Of a DNA stretch of 64,000 bases, positions 24,559-34,363 are shown one piece after another (the first letter of the stretch is position 1; every line of letters begins with the position of its first letter). Made by a program: the position numbers and the translations under genes. The stretch is taken from contig NZ_BMYO01000005.1 in NCBI RefSeq assembly GCF_014652315.1, positions 1 to 64,000 of the forward strand, in the 5' to 3' direction. The notes beneath the pieces are model-generated. The model was given only the letters and a program-made list of their open reading frames with translations, was not told where the DNA came from and did no database searches. The stretch comes from Jeongeupia chitinilytica (GTDB lineage: Bacteria; Pseudomonadota; Gammaproteobacteria; Burkholderiales; Chitinibacteraceae).

Positions 24559-24975
24559 ATGTTCACCAAGATTCTGGTCGATTTCGATGTGGTACACCTC
24601 TCTGACCAAGCCGCTGGTCTGGTGCTTGAAATGGCGAAGTCTGCAGACGCCTTGGTGACACTGCTGGTCATCCGGGCACAGCTCGATAACGTCATGAGCA
24701 AGTCCGACGACGATTTCATTGCAAAGGTCAAAACGCAGATTGCACCGAAGTTCGAACTTTTGCAGCAACAGGCCGAGGCATGGGGCGTACAGCTTGAGCT
24801 GGAAGTAACTTGGGGGGACGAAGTAGAGCAACTACTTGCAGTCATCCAGCGTGATGGGTACGACTTACTGGTGATCGGCAAACAGCACACTGGTGGATTG
24901 ATCCATGCAATCGAGGGCATTGTCTGGAAGACTGTTGTGACCCGAGCATCTATTCCAGTACTGACTTTTCCTTGA
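24559..24975 (+). CDS. Universal stress protein, C-terminally atypical
   Basis: Encodes 138 residues with the UspA fold: ILVDFDVVHLSDQA at the start, DLLVIGKQ at the fourth strand and SIPVLTF at the end. The nucleotide loop reads GKQHTGGLIHAIEGIVWKTV and does not satisfy the ATP-binding pattern seen in the first stress protein, so it is probably a non-ATP-binding type. AAGGAGAG precedes the ATG. It is separated from the metal ATPase by 314 bases and is probably controlled on its own. Confidence 0.85.
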   Translation: MFTKILVDFDVVHLSDQAAGLVLEMAKSADALVTLLVIRAQLDNVMSKSDDDFIAKVKTQIAPKFELLQQQAEAWGVQLELEVTWGDEVEQLLAVIQRDGYDLLVIGKQHTGGLIHAIEGIVWKTVVTRASIPVLTFP

Positions 24976-25282
24976 GCCTAATACTCTCAGCTGAAGGAGG
25001 GTTCCACAAACGTCTACATTGGATGCGTTGGACCTGACACCGATGACACCGGATGACACGTCGGGTGTTTAGGAAAAGATTTTATAAATCACTCGCCTGA
25101 CACCGATGACACGTCTGACACCACCAATTGATCTAGGGCAAATGCTCCGCAGAGCGGTGTAGGTTGGAATGGTATTAAAGCCCTGACGATTTCTGGAGCG
25201 GATGAGTCCTCATTCTTGCACTGCCCAGCTTTTTTGTTCGCTCGCTCTCTGATACCTCTCAGTCATTCTTTGGGCACTCTGT
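24976..25282. other. Non-coding stretch between cargo and integrase
   Basis: Holds the iteron-like site B (25035-25121) and otherwise no supported gene. A very short frame around the first repeat cluster reads LTPMTPDDTSGV then stop. That matches LTPMTPGDVSGV of the protein at 3152-3727, so part of this stretch may derive from a copy of that gene. Confidence 0.45.
25035..25121 (+). repeat. Iteron-like site B (six TGACAC repeats flanking an AT-rich core)
   Basis: Exact TGACAC copies start at 25035, 25044, 25054, 25098, 25107 and 25116: two clusters of three with 9-10-base spacing. The AT-rich core between them is about 38 bases (25060-25097). The layout matches site A at 3546-3633 almost base for base in spacing, in inverted orientation. 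In P4-like satellites the alpha protein binds iterons at two such sites (ori and crr), so this may be an origin element. No binding data are available. Confidence 0.65.
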
Positions 25283-26572
25283 TTACCGATGAGGTTCGTT
25301 TCCGGGCGTAGTAGCCGTAGCGGTGTTTTGGTTCATTGTCATATCCAGAAAGTCTGCCCAGGCTTGAAGCATGGTGAGTCGTTGGTCTTTGTACTGAGCA
25401 TGAGCGTACACACCGGCAATACCGGGGGTCGCATGACTCAAAGCAGCCTCGATGACTTCACTTGGGTGGCCTTGGTCTCGTAACTGTGTACTGATTGTGT
25501 GTCGATGATCGTGAATCACGTAATCGTCGATTCCGGCGGCAACTAGTGCTGCTTCGTGCGCACCATCAAGGTTGTCGCCCTTCATGGCGCGGGTAGGATT
25601 GGTTCGCATGGGCAAGACCCAATCACTACCCCCACCGAGCCGTTGCAGTTCGGACAGCATCTTGACTGCTTGTAGTGGCAAAAACACCCGGTGTTCCTTT
25701 TTGCTCTTCATGCGGCTGCCTGGAATCAGCCACTCGCCGGTCCCAATATCGAACTCCTTCCAGCTCGCACCGCACAGCTCGTTTTTGCGCAAGCCAAGCA
25801 TCAGTAGCAAATGTAACGCCAGCTTGTAGCCGCGATAACAATCAAGATCGTGCAGTGATACAAGGTAGCGGTGTATTTCCTGATTGCTCAGCCAGCGTTC
25901 GCGCTGGCCTCGGGTGCCGATGCGGGCTGCGTTGATTTGTCGGGCGGGGTTGATCTTGCACCAGTCATGTTCGATGGCGTAATCGAAAATCCGTAAAGCC
26001 CAGCCTCGTGCATGCAGTGCGGTTGGTGTGCCACTGCGTTCCCGAACGGCGAAAAGCTGTGTCCGCAATGCGGGTGCGTCGATGTCGTCCAAGGCCATTG
26101 CACCAAGGGAAGGGATCAGGTGGAGCCGGACTGGTAGCCAGCCCTTGTCGGGGTTTTTCCAGTTGCGATCAACCCACTCGATTTTGTAGCGGTCGGCGGC
26201 GTCAGCAAACGTCATGCGTGCTGCTTTGCACGCTGCAAGCGAAGCCTGTTGCCGCGCTTCAGCAATGGCTTCTAGGCTCTCACCTGCAATCAGGAGCGCG
26301 CGAGTTTGGTCGTCTGCGAGGAGCTCGCCAGGCTACTGCCCGTGCTCGGCCAGTCGACGTGCTGCAATCAGTAACCTACGGGCCTCAGCGAGCGAAACGG
26401 CTGGGTACTTGCCCAGGCCCGGTTTGTGCCGCTTGCCTCGTAAAACGAAGTCGCATTTCCACGACTTGCCGCCGGTCGAACGAACCAACAGGAACAGACC
26501 ATCGGTATCGGGCAGGGCGTAATCCCTTTCCTTTGGCTTGGCTTTCTGGCATTGCAGTTCGGTTAGCGCCAT
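25283..26572 (-). pseudogene. P4-type tyrosine integrase interrupted by an in-frame amber codon
   Basis: The frame from ATG 26572 encodes the arm-binding DUF4102 domain (MALTELQCQKAKPKERDY, LGKYPAVSLAEAR) and stops at TAG (26333-26335, codon 80). The same frame then continues without a shift (PGELLADDQTRALL, AEARQQASL) into MTFADAADRY at 26215 and the catalytic domain. That domain has Arg in LGLRKNELCGASW, HDHRH, the second His in SHATPGIAGVY and the nucleophile Tyr in VYAHAQY. All of a functional 429-residue integrase is present except for this one codon. A separate C-terminal protein from 26215 might be made, but it would lack arm binding. It lies about 190 bases from the guaB 3' end. Confidence 0.85.
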
Positions 26573-26576
26573 GAGT

Positions 26577-26633
26577 CCCCCCGTTTTTTTTGAATCACCG
26601 GGGAGATTTTAGAGCAGGGGGAAAAACGGGGGG
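26577..26633 (-). promoter_or_regulatory. Inverted repeat over the integrase ribosome-binding site
   Basis: CCCCCCGTTTTT (26577-26588) is the exact complement of AAAAACGGGGGG (26622-26633), with 33 bases between. In the integrase mRNA the arm containing the G-rich Shine-Dalgarno lies 4 bases before the ATG. Folding would block translation of the integrase. It could also be part of the recombination site. Confidence 0.5.
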
Positions 26634-26681
26634 AATATTTCGTGGTTTCGGTTGAATGCAGTTGGACCGGATTGGACGGTA

Positions 26682-26717
26682 AAAAACCCCGAGACCAAGT
26701 AATGGTGCGGGGTTTTT
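26682..26717 (-). terminator. Rho-independent terminator after guaB
   Basis: A 10-base stem AAAAACCCCG (26682-26691) pairs with CGGGGTTTTT (26708-26717) across a 16-base loop, with T-runs on either strand. It lies 44 bases beyond the guaB stop, so guaB keeps its own terminator and the element boundary must lie between it and the integrase start. Confidence 0.75.
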
Positions 26718-26760
26718 GGGGTATTTCCGGATGCGCCTAGACGGTGCTGGACGGTGGATT

Positions 26761-28296
<1,536 letters not shown>

Positions 28297-28352
28297 TTAC
28301 CTTACCGTCATTCGGCAGCGGGGGGCTGACGCAGGCTACGCGGTGCAGGTTA

Positions 28353-28380
28353 CAATCGTTACGATTGAAAAAAACAATCG
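28353..28380. promoter_or_regulatory. Three CAATCG half-sites upstream of dsbB
   Basis: CAATCG (28353-28358), its complement CGATTG (28362-28367) and CAATCG again (28375-28380) lie just before the dsbB ribosome site. The first pair forms an almost perfect palindrome. They could form an operator or alternative hairpins around the guaB/dsbB divergent promoters. Functional role unknown. Confidence 0.3.
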
Positions 28381-28396
28381 GGATGGAGTAACGACT

Positions 28397-28924
28397 ATGA
28401 GCATGGCGCTGCGCCACTGGCGCGCCGGGTTTCTGCTGATGTTCATCGCCTGTGTGGGGATGATCGGCTTCGCGCTGTATCACCAGATCTACCATTGGGT
28501 GATGCCGTGTCTGATGTGCGTTTACCAGCGGCTGGCGATCATCGTGATCGGTGTACTGGCGCTGGTTGCCGCGGCGTGGCAACCGGACAGCAAGGGGGGC
28601 GTGAAGCTCCTTGGCGGTCTGATCATTCTGGCCGCCATGGCCGGGGCGCTGGCAGCGATCTGGAACTTGCGGCTGCAGTACGGCCCGGTCGACCCGAGCG
28701 TGACCTGCGCGGCGAGCCTGCCGTTTCCGATCGACCTGAACCAGGCGCCGGCCTGGCTCGGCACGCTGATCCGCCCGGTTGGCGATTGCTCGGCGATCGA
28801 CTTCAAGCTGTTTGGCGTCACGATGCCGGCGTGGACCCTGCTGGCTTTCCTCGGACTGATCGTGGTGACGGTCGGCCTGTGCTCGGCACGCTGCGCCGAA
28901 ATCGGCCGGAGACGCTGGCGATGA
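28397..28924 (+). CDS. dsbB: Disulfide bond formation protein B
   Basis: Encodes 175 residues with four membrane helices. The first redox pair is in MPCLMCVYQR at the start of helix 2, and the second pair is in the periplasmic loop (VTCAASLPF and VGDCSAIDF). It reoxidises DsbA and passes electrons to quinone. The ATG is preceded by GGAG. The gene ends CSARCAEIGRRRWR, with an extra Cys pair at the cytoplasmic end. The stop overlaps the oxyR start by ATGA. Confidence 0.93.
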   Translation: MSMALRHWRAGFLLMFIACVGMIGFALYHQIYHWVMPCLMCVYQRLAIIVIGVLALVAAAWQPDSKGGVKLLGGLIILAAMAGALAAIWNLRLQYGPVDPSVTCAASLPFPIDLNQAPAWLGTLIRPVGDCSAIDFKLFGVTMPAWTLLAFLGLIVVTVGLCSARCAEIGRRRWR

Positions 28925-29862
28925 CGCTGACCGAGTTCCGCTACATCGTTGCGGTGGCGCGCGAGCGCCATTTCGGTCGGGCTGCGGCGAGCTGCTTTGT
29001 CTCGCAGCCGACGCTGTCGGTTGCGGTGAAGAAGCTCGAAGACGAACTGGGCGTGACGCTGTTCGAGCGTGCTGCCGGCGAAGTGACGCTGACGCCGAAT
29101 GGCGAGCGCATCGTCGAACAGGCGCAGCGCGTGCTCGAGGAAGTGCAGGTGATCAAGCAGCTGGCCGAGCAGGGCAAGGACCCGCTGGCCGGACCGCTGC
29201 GGCTGGGCATCATCTATACCATCAGCCCCTATCTGTTGCCGCACCTGATTCCGGATCTGCGCGAGCGCGCGCCGCAGATGCAGATCCTGCTCGAGGAAAA
29301 CTACACCGGTCGACTGGCCGAGATGCTCAAGCAGGGCGAGATCGATCTGGCAATCCTGGCCGAACCGTTTCATGAGGCCGGTATCGCCACACTGCCGGTC
29401 TATGACGAGCCTTTTGTCGTCGCCACGCCCAAGGGACATCCGTGGGAGGCGCTGGCGACGATCGATTCGGATCAGCTCGCCGAAGAGAACGTGCTGCTGC
29501 TTTCGCCAGGCAACTGCTTCCGCGACCACGTGCTGCAGACCTGCCCGGATCTGAATCGCGAAAGTCTGCCGGCGGGTAGCCTGCAACGCACGCTGCAAGG
29601 GTCGTCGCTGACGACGATCCGGCACATGGTGGCCGGCGGTATCGGCGTAACCGTATTGCCGGCGACCTCGGTGTCGAGTGCGGACGAGGCGCTGCTGTCG
29701 ATTCGTCCGTTCAGCGAACCGGTGCCGACCCGGCGTGTCGTGCTGGCATGGCGCAAGAATTTTCCGCGTGCAGCGGCAATCGAGGCCGTGCGTCAGGCCA
29801 TCCTGGCCTGTGACCTGCCGGCGGTGACGTTGCTGGACGAGCCGGAAATCCACCGGGTCTGA
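28921..29862 (+). CDS. oxyR: OxyR hydrogen-peroxide-sensing LysR regulator
   Basis: Encodes 313 residues. The N-terminal winged helix-turn-helix (EFRYIVAVARERHFGRAAA, QPTLSVAVKKLE) is followed by the LysR ligand domain. The peroxide-sensing cysteines fall exactly at Cys199 and Cys208 (GNCFRDHVLQTC), as in E. coli OxyR. This makes the assignment firm among the many LysR proteins. It is start-stop coupled to dsbB and followed by a terminator. It activates oxidative defence genes when the Cys199-Cys208 disulfide forms. Confidence 0.94.
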   Translation: MTLTEFRYIVAVARERHFGRAAASCFVSQPTLSVAVKKLEDELGVTLFERAAGEVTLTPNGERIVEQAQRVLEEVQVIKQLAEQGKDPLAGPLRLGIIYTISPYLLPHLIPDLRERAPQMQILLEENYTGRLAEMLKQGEIDLAILAEPFHEAGIATLPVYDEPFVVATPKGHPWEALATIDSDQLAEENVLLLSPGNCFRDHVLQTCPDLNRESLPAGSLQRTLQGSSLTTIRHMVAGGIGVTVLPATSVSSADEALLSIRPFSEPVPTRRVVLAWRKNFPRAAAIEAVRQAILACDLPAVTLLDEPEIHRV

Positions 29863-29880
29863 CCGGTTGAACCCAATACT

Positions 29881-29908
29881 GGCCGGACGCCGATGCGTTC
29901 GGCCTTTT
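29881..29908 (+). terminator. Rho-independent terminator after oxyR
   Basis: GGCCGGACGC, loop CGAT, GCGTTCGGCC, then TTTT; the 10-base stem has one G-T pair. It lies 18 bases after the oxyR stop and just before the ribosome site of the next gene. Confidence 0.7.
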
Positions 29909-29924
29909 CATGTCTGGAGTTGAA

Positions 29925-31073
29925 ATGACTGTCCCTGTCGTCATCGTCGGTGCCGGCCTTGCCGGTTACAACCTCGCGCGCGAATGGCGCAAGCTCGACA
30001 CCGAAACCCCGCTGGTCATCGTTGCACGCGATGCGGCAGACTTCTATTCCAAGCCGATGCTGTCGAATGCGCTGGCCGGCAACAAAACGCCGACTTCCCT
30101 GGTGATGAAACCGGCGGCAAAAATGGCCGAGGAGCTCAGGGCCACGGTGCGCGCGCATACCGAAGTCGAGGCGATCCTTCCGGAGGCCAGGACCATCCGT
30201 CTGGCCGGTGGCGAAGAGCTGGCCTATCGCGATCTCGTTCTGGCGCTGGGGGCTGACCCGATACGGCTGCCGCTGCAGGGTGATGCCGCTGATGAGGTGC
30301 TGTCGGTCAATGACCTCGGCGATTACGCCCGGTTTGCCGAACGGCTCGAAGGCGTCGGTCGCGTTGCCATTCTCGGTGCGGGCCTGATCGGCTGCGAGTT
30401 CGCCAACGATCTGCTTTCACGCGGGATCACGCCGACGCTGATTGATCCGGCCGCTGCGCCGCTGTCACGCCTGCTGCCGCAACGTGCTGGCGAGCTGCTG
30501 GCTCAACGGCTTGCTGAGGCCGGGGTGTCGTTCCGGAGCGGCGCAAGTGCGCAGGCAGTTGAACGAGCTGGTTCTGGGTACGAGGTGGTGCTCGACAGCA
30601 ACGAACGTATTGCCGCCGATCTGGTGCTCTCGGCCGTCGGTCTGCGTCCACGCGGTACGCTGGCCGCGGCTGCCGGCCTGCGCACCGCCCGGGGCGTTGT
30701 TGTGACGCCCACATTGCGGACGTCGGCAGCGCATGTCTATGCGCTGGGTGATTGTGCCGAGGTCGCCGGATTGAACCTGCCATTCGTCATGCCGATCATG
30801 CAGCAGGCCAGGGCCCTGGCGGCCACGCTGGCAGGGGTCGAAACCCCGGTGCTCTATCCGGCGATGCCGGTGCTGGTCAAGACGCCATCATGCCCGACCG
30901 TGGTGGCGCCGCCGGTTTCCGGTGACGGCGAATGGCAGTGCGAGGACGTTGAAGGCGGGATGATTGCCCGCTGCGTCTCGGTGGAAGGCGGGTTGGTCGG
31001 TTTTGCACTGCTGGGAACCGCGACCAGGGAGCGACAGGCGCTGCTTGCCCAGTTGCCCGCGTGGCTGTCATAA
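29925..31073 (+). CDS. FAD-dependent rubredoxin/NAD+ reductase-like oxidoreductase
   Basis: Encodes 382 residues. The FAD-binding motif VVIVGAGLAGYNLAREW opens the protein, the NAD-binding motif VAILGAGLIGCEFAN lies near residue 150, and the second FAD motif HVYALGDCAEV near residue 280. The order and length fit rubredoxin reductases of pseudomonads and related bacteria (RubB/AlkT class). The rubredoxin itself is not adjacent. TGGAG precedes the ATG at 29925. Its place after oxyR suggests a role in oxygen or peroxide detoxification electron transfer. Confidence 0.85.
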   Translation: MTVPVVIVGAGLAGYNLAREWRKLDTETPLVIVARDAADFYSKPMLSNALAGNKTPTSLVMKPAAKMAEELRATVRAHTEVEAILPEARTIRLAGGEELAYRDLVLALGADPIRLPLQGDAADEVLSVNDLGDYARFAERLEGVGRVAILGAGLIGCEFANDLLSRGITPTLIDPAAAPLSRLLPQRAGELLAQRLAEAGVSFRSGASAQAVERAGSGYEVVLDSNERIAADLVLSAVGLRPRGTLAAAAGLRTARGVVVTPTLRTSAAHVYALGDCAEVAGLNLPFVMPIMQQARALAATLAGVETPVLYPAMPVLVKTPSCPTVVAPPVSGDGEWQCEDVEGGMIARCVSVEGGLVGFALLGTATRERQALLAQLPAWLS

Positions 31074-31128
31074 CGCATTGCAATGACCTGCCGGGTGGGA
31101 GGTACCCGGTGGGGGCGATTCAGTCCTG

Positions 31129-31842
31129 TCAGTCCTGATTCAGTGCAGGTGCAATGACCGGCGTGATGCCGAGCTGACGCAGTTTTTGCGCGGCTGCATC
31201 GGCTTCGGCACGTGACTTGAACGGGCCGATCTGGACCCGGGTTTCCAGATAGGCGGGCACACCGGCGGCTTGCAGCTTGCGCAGCAGTTTCTCGGCGTTG
31301 TCCGAATGCAGGAACACCCCGGCCTGTACCGTGTAGCCATCGGCGCGCCTGACGACGGCCGGGGAGGTCGCGCCAACGGAGGGGGCTACGGTCTTGGCTG
31401 GCGCGGGTGCGGTCGTCGGCGCCGGTATTTCGCGTGCCGGTTTGATGGCGCGTGAGGTGGTCGATTCCGTAGTGGATTGCGGCGAGGTATCGTGCTGCTG
31501 GGGGGGCATCGCGGTTGTTGGTGCTTGCGGATGCTCGGCCTCAGCCTCGGGCTGGCTGGCGCTGGCTGCCGAAGAGGCCGCCTCGGCTGCGGGTGCGGAC
31601 GCAGAGGCGGTGTCCGCGGTCGGGGCGCTTGCAATCGGGCTTGGCGAGGCAATCTGGGGTGCCGGAGGGGCTTGCTTGGAGCGATCGAGCAGTTGCAGGG
31701 TGCCGATCACCAGCCCGATCAGTACAACGGCAATACCCAAGCGCCAGTAGAGCTGCGTATGCAGCTTTTGCTGGGAGCGCTGTTCGTCGATGGGGTCGGG
31801 AGTGGTGCCGCTGTCGGCGTCCCGTTCGGGCGTGTCGCTCAT
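31129..31842 (-). CDS. SPOR-domain inner-membrane protein
   Basis: Encodes 237 residues starting MSDTPERD. One membrane segment (about residues 35-55, LGIAVVLIGLVIGTLQLL) anchors a long Ala/Pro/Ser-rich periplasmic linker (about residues 60-160). A C-terminal SPOR domain follows (GYTVQAGVFLHSDNAEKLLRKL, IGPFKSRAEADAAAQKLR). SPOR domains bind denuded septal peptidoglycan, so a cell-division role similar to FtsN or DedD is likely. The linker composition looks low-complexity but is normal for this class. Convergent with the rubredoxin reductase gene. Confidence 0.85.
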   Translation of the reverse strand: MSDTPERDADSGTTPDPIDEQRSQQKLHTQLYWRLGIAVVLIGLVIGTLQLLDRSKQAPPAPQIASPSPIASAPTADTASASAPAAEAASSAASASQPEAEAEHPQAPTTAMPPQQHDTSPQSTTESTTSRAIKPAREIPAPTTAPAPAKTVAPSVGATSPAVVRRADGYTVQAGVFLHSDNAEKLLRKLQAAGVPAYLETRVQIGPFKSRAEADAAAQKLRQLGITPVIAPALNQD

Positions 31843-31874
31843 GGTCGGCAAGGGAGTGCAAGCCAAACGGCTTG

Positions 31875-31887
31875 ATTTTGTTATAAT
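31875..31887 (+). promoter_or_regulatory. Extended -10 promoter upstream of ndk
   Basis: TGTTATAAT at 31879-31887 is a perfect extended -10 (TGnTATAAT). No good -35 is visible 17 bases upstream, which is acceptable for extended -10 promoters. It probably starts the long ndk-rlmN-pilW-rodZ-ispG-hisS transcript about 130 bases downstream. Confidence 0.6.
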
Positions 31888-32017
31888 ACTTGGCTGTCCA
31901 GCCGCAGATTACGGCCGGGAGCGGTGTAGTCCCTTCGAGGCTAGCCGATTTCGGCCCGCAATGTAAACCAGACCAAAAATCATTTGTCTCTTAAACGAAA
32001 CCACCGGAGTTTGTCCC

Positions 32018-32443
32018 ATGGCTATTGAACGCACCCTGTCGATCGTGAAGCCCGATGCAGTTGGCAAGAACGTGATCGGCAAGATCTATGACCGCTTCGA
32101 ATCGGCCGGCCTCAAGGTCGTTGCTGCCAAGATGAAGCACCTGTCGCGCGCCGAAGCCGAAGGCTTCTACGCCGTGCACAAGGCACGTCCGTTCTTCAAC
32201 GATCTGGTGTCGTTCATGATCTCCGGTCCGGTGATGATCCAGACACTGGAAGGCGAAGGCGCCATCCTCAAGAACCGTGAGCTGATGGGCGCGACCGACC
32301 CGAAGCAGGCCGACAAGGGCACCATCCGTGCCGATTTCGCCGATTCGATCGATGCCAACGCCGTTCACGGCTCCGATTCGGCTGAAAACGCTGCAATCGA
32401 AATCGCCTACTTCTTCGCGTCGAGCGAAGTGTACGGCCGCTAA
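32018..32443 (+). CDS. ndk: Nucleoside diphosphate kinase
   Basis: Encodes 141 residues, the usual length. It transfers gamma-phosphate between nucleoside triphosphates and diphosphates through the active His in NAVHGSDS. The N-terminus [12 protein letters not shown] is the family signature. First gene of the large plus-strand housekeeping operon; rlmN follows after 11 bases. Confidence 0.98.
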   Translation: MAIERTLSIVKPDAVGKNVIGKIYDRFESAGLKVVAAKMKHLSRAEAEGFYAVHKARPFFNDLVSFMISGPVMIQTLEGEGAILKNRELMGATDPKQADKGTIRADFADSIDANAVHGSDSAENAAIEIAYFFASSEVYGR

Positions 32444-32454
32444 GGAATACTGAG

Positions 32455-33579
32455 ATGTCGGTCAATCTGCTCGATTACGATGCGCAGGCGCTCGCCGAAC
32501 TGATGGTGAAGTACGGCGAAAAACCGTTCCGCGCCAAGCAGCTGCTCAAGTGGGTGCATCAGCGCGGCGTGGCGGATTTCGAGCAGATGACCGATATCGC
32601 CAAGTCGTTCCGCAGCAAACTCGCCGCCGACGCGGCGGTGACCATTCCGGGGCTGCTCGCCGAGCAGATCGCCACGGACGGCACCGCCAAGTGGCTGCTG
32701 GATGTCGGTACCGGCAACGGGATCGAAACCGTATTCATCCCCGAAGATGACCGCGGCACCTTGTGCGTTTCCAGTCAGGTCGGCTGCGCCCTCGATTGCG
32801 GCTTCTGCTCGACCGCCAAGCAGGGTTTCAACCGCAACCTCACGACCGGCGAAATCATCGGCCAGCTGTGGTGGGCCAACAACCGGCTCTCCGCCGAGCA
32901 GGCGCGCATCGGTGCGCCGCTGGAAGAGGGGGGACGCGTCGTCTCGAACGTCGTGATGATGGGCATGGGTGAGCCACTGGCCAACTTCGACAATGTCGTT
33001 GCGGCACTGCGTCTGATGCTCGACGACAACGCCTATGGTCTGTCGCGTCGCCGCGTGACACTGTCGACGTCGGGACTGGTGCCGGCAATGGACCGGTTGC
33101 GTGATGCCTGTCCGGTGGCGCTGGCCGTCAGTCTGCATGCACCGAACGATGCGATCCGCGACGAAATCGTGCCGATCAACAAGAAGTACCCGCTGAAAGA
33201 GCTGCTGGCCGCCTGCAACCGCTATCTGGAAAAGGCGCCACGCGATTTCATCACTTTCGAATACGTGATGCTTGCCGGTGTCAACGATCAGCCCGAGCAT
33301 GCGCGCCAGCTGGCGGCGCTGCTGCGCGACGTGCCGTGCAAGATCAACCTGATTCCGTGGAATCCGTTCCCGGGGGCGGACTACAAGCGATCCGGCCGGG
33401 ATGCTATCCTCGCGTTCCGGGATATCGTGATTGACGCCGGTTACATCGTGACCGTGCGCAAGACCCGCGGCGACGATATCGACGCCGCCTGTGGCCAGTT
33501 GGCCGGTCAGGTCAAGGACAAGACCCGTCGTGCCGAGAAGCATGCGGCGGAAGTCCGGCCGATCACGTTCCGACCGTAA
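32455..33579 (+). CDS. rlmN: 23S rRNA (adenine-2503-C2) / tRNA A37 methyltransferase
   Basis: Encodes 374 residues. It is a radical-SAM enzyme with the cluster motif [11 protein letters not shown] and the conserved [14 protein letters not shown]-terminal Cys (DAACGQL) serves as the methyl-carrying residue. It methylates A2503 in 23S rRNA and A37 in some tRNAs. It sits between ndk and the pilW gene, as in many beta- and gammaproteobacteria. Confidence 0.97.
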   Translation: MSVNLLDYDAQALAELMVKYGEKPFRAKQLLKWVHQRGVADFEQMTDIAKSFRSKLAADAAVTIPGLLAEQIATDGTAKWLLDVGTGNGIETVFIPEDDRGTLCVSSQVGCALDCGFCSTAKQGFNRNLTTGEIIGQLWWANNRLSAEQARIGAPLEEGGRVVSNVVMMGMGEPLANFDNVVAALRLMLDDNAYGLSRRRVTLSTSGLVPAMDRLRDACPVALAVSLHAPNDAIRDEIVPINKKYPLKELLAACNRYLEKAPRDFITFEYVMLAGVNDQPEHARQLAALLRDVPCKINLIPWNPFPGADYKRSGRDAILAFRDIVIDAGYIVTVRKTRGDDIDAACGQLAGQVKDKTRRAEKHAAEVRPITFRP

Positions 33580-33590
33580 ACGAGGAAGAA

Positions 33591-34343
33591 ATGAGTCTGC
33601 GTCCGTTCGTACTGCTGTTGGCCTTCCTGTTCACGAGCGGCGCAGCCGTGGCCGACGTCCAGGGTGAAGCATCGCCGGACCGGCGCGCGAATGTACGTAC
33701 GCAGCTTGCTGCCGAGTACTTTCGGTTTGGTCGATATGCCGTGGCGATCGACGAAGCCAACAAGGCGATCGAGGCGGACAGCAAGTACTCGCCTGCCTAC
33801 ACGATGCTCGGACTGATCTACGCCGAGATCAAGGACGACGCCAAGGCGAAACAGAATTTCCAGGAAGCGCTGCGCTTGTCGCCGGACGACTCGGACGCCA
33901 ACCACAACTATGGCTGGTTCCTGTGCGAACACGGCCAGATGCAGGAAGGTCTTGGCTACTACGACCGCGCGCTTGGCAATCCGCTTTACGAAACGCCGGA
34001 GAAGACGGCACTCAATGCGGGTCAGTGCGCGCTGAAGAACAATGACACCGATACCGCCCGGCGCTACTTCGAACGTGCGCTGCAGTATCGGGCCAATTAC
34101 ACGCCGGCGACTTATCAGCTTGCGGAGTTGGGGTTGAAGACCAAGGACTATGTCACTGCGAAACGCTATGCGCTGGTGCTGAAGAAAACCACCCAGCCGA
34201 GTGCGGCGCTGACATGGCTGAACCTGCGGATCGAGCGTGGTCTAGGCAACAGCGACGGCGTCACCCGCTATGCGCAGGAACTGCGCAAGCAGTTCCCGGA
34301 TTCGCTGGAAACGACCAAGCTGGCCGCCGGCCAATACGAATAA
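33591..34343 (+). CDS. pilW: Type IV pilus biogenesis/stability TPR protein PilW (PilF)
   Basis: Encodes 250 residues with about six TPR repeats (for example AAEYFRFGRYAVAIDEANKAI and AYTMLGLIYAEI). It assists outer-membrane assembly of the PilQ secretin. The gene position between rlmN and a RodZ-like gene is typical. Unlike the usual PilW lipoprotein, the signal peptide ends GAAVADV with no Cys, so lipidation is not predicted. GAGGAAG precedes the start. Confidence 0.88.
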   Translation: MSLRPFVLLLAFLFTSGAAVADVQGEASPDRRANVRTQLAAEYFRFGRYAVAIDEANKAIEADSKYSPAYTMLGLIYAEIKDDAKAKQNFQEALRLSPDDSDANHNYGWFLCEHGQMQEGLGYYDRALGNPLYETPEKTALNAGQCALKNNDTDTARRYFERALQYRANYTPATYQLAELGLKTKDYVTAKRYALVLKKTTQPSAALTWLNLRIERGLGNSDGVTRYAQELRKQFPDSLETTKLAAGQYE

Positions 34344-34363
34344 GAAGCGCGAATTAAGAAGCG

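Noticed and set aside
2355..26679. TTGGACGG at 2355-2362 and 26672-26679 as attachment-site repeats
   Set aside because: An 8-base match between two regions of a few hundred bases is expected by chance; no longer direct repeat was found, so element ends remain undefined.
31386..31652. Pro/Arg-rich frames opposite or alongside the SPOR protein linker
   Set aside because: They arise from the Ala/Pro/Ser-rich repeat-like linker in other frames and have no supporting start signals.
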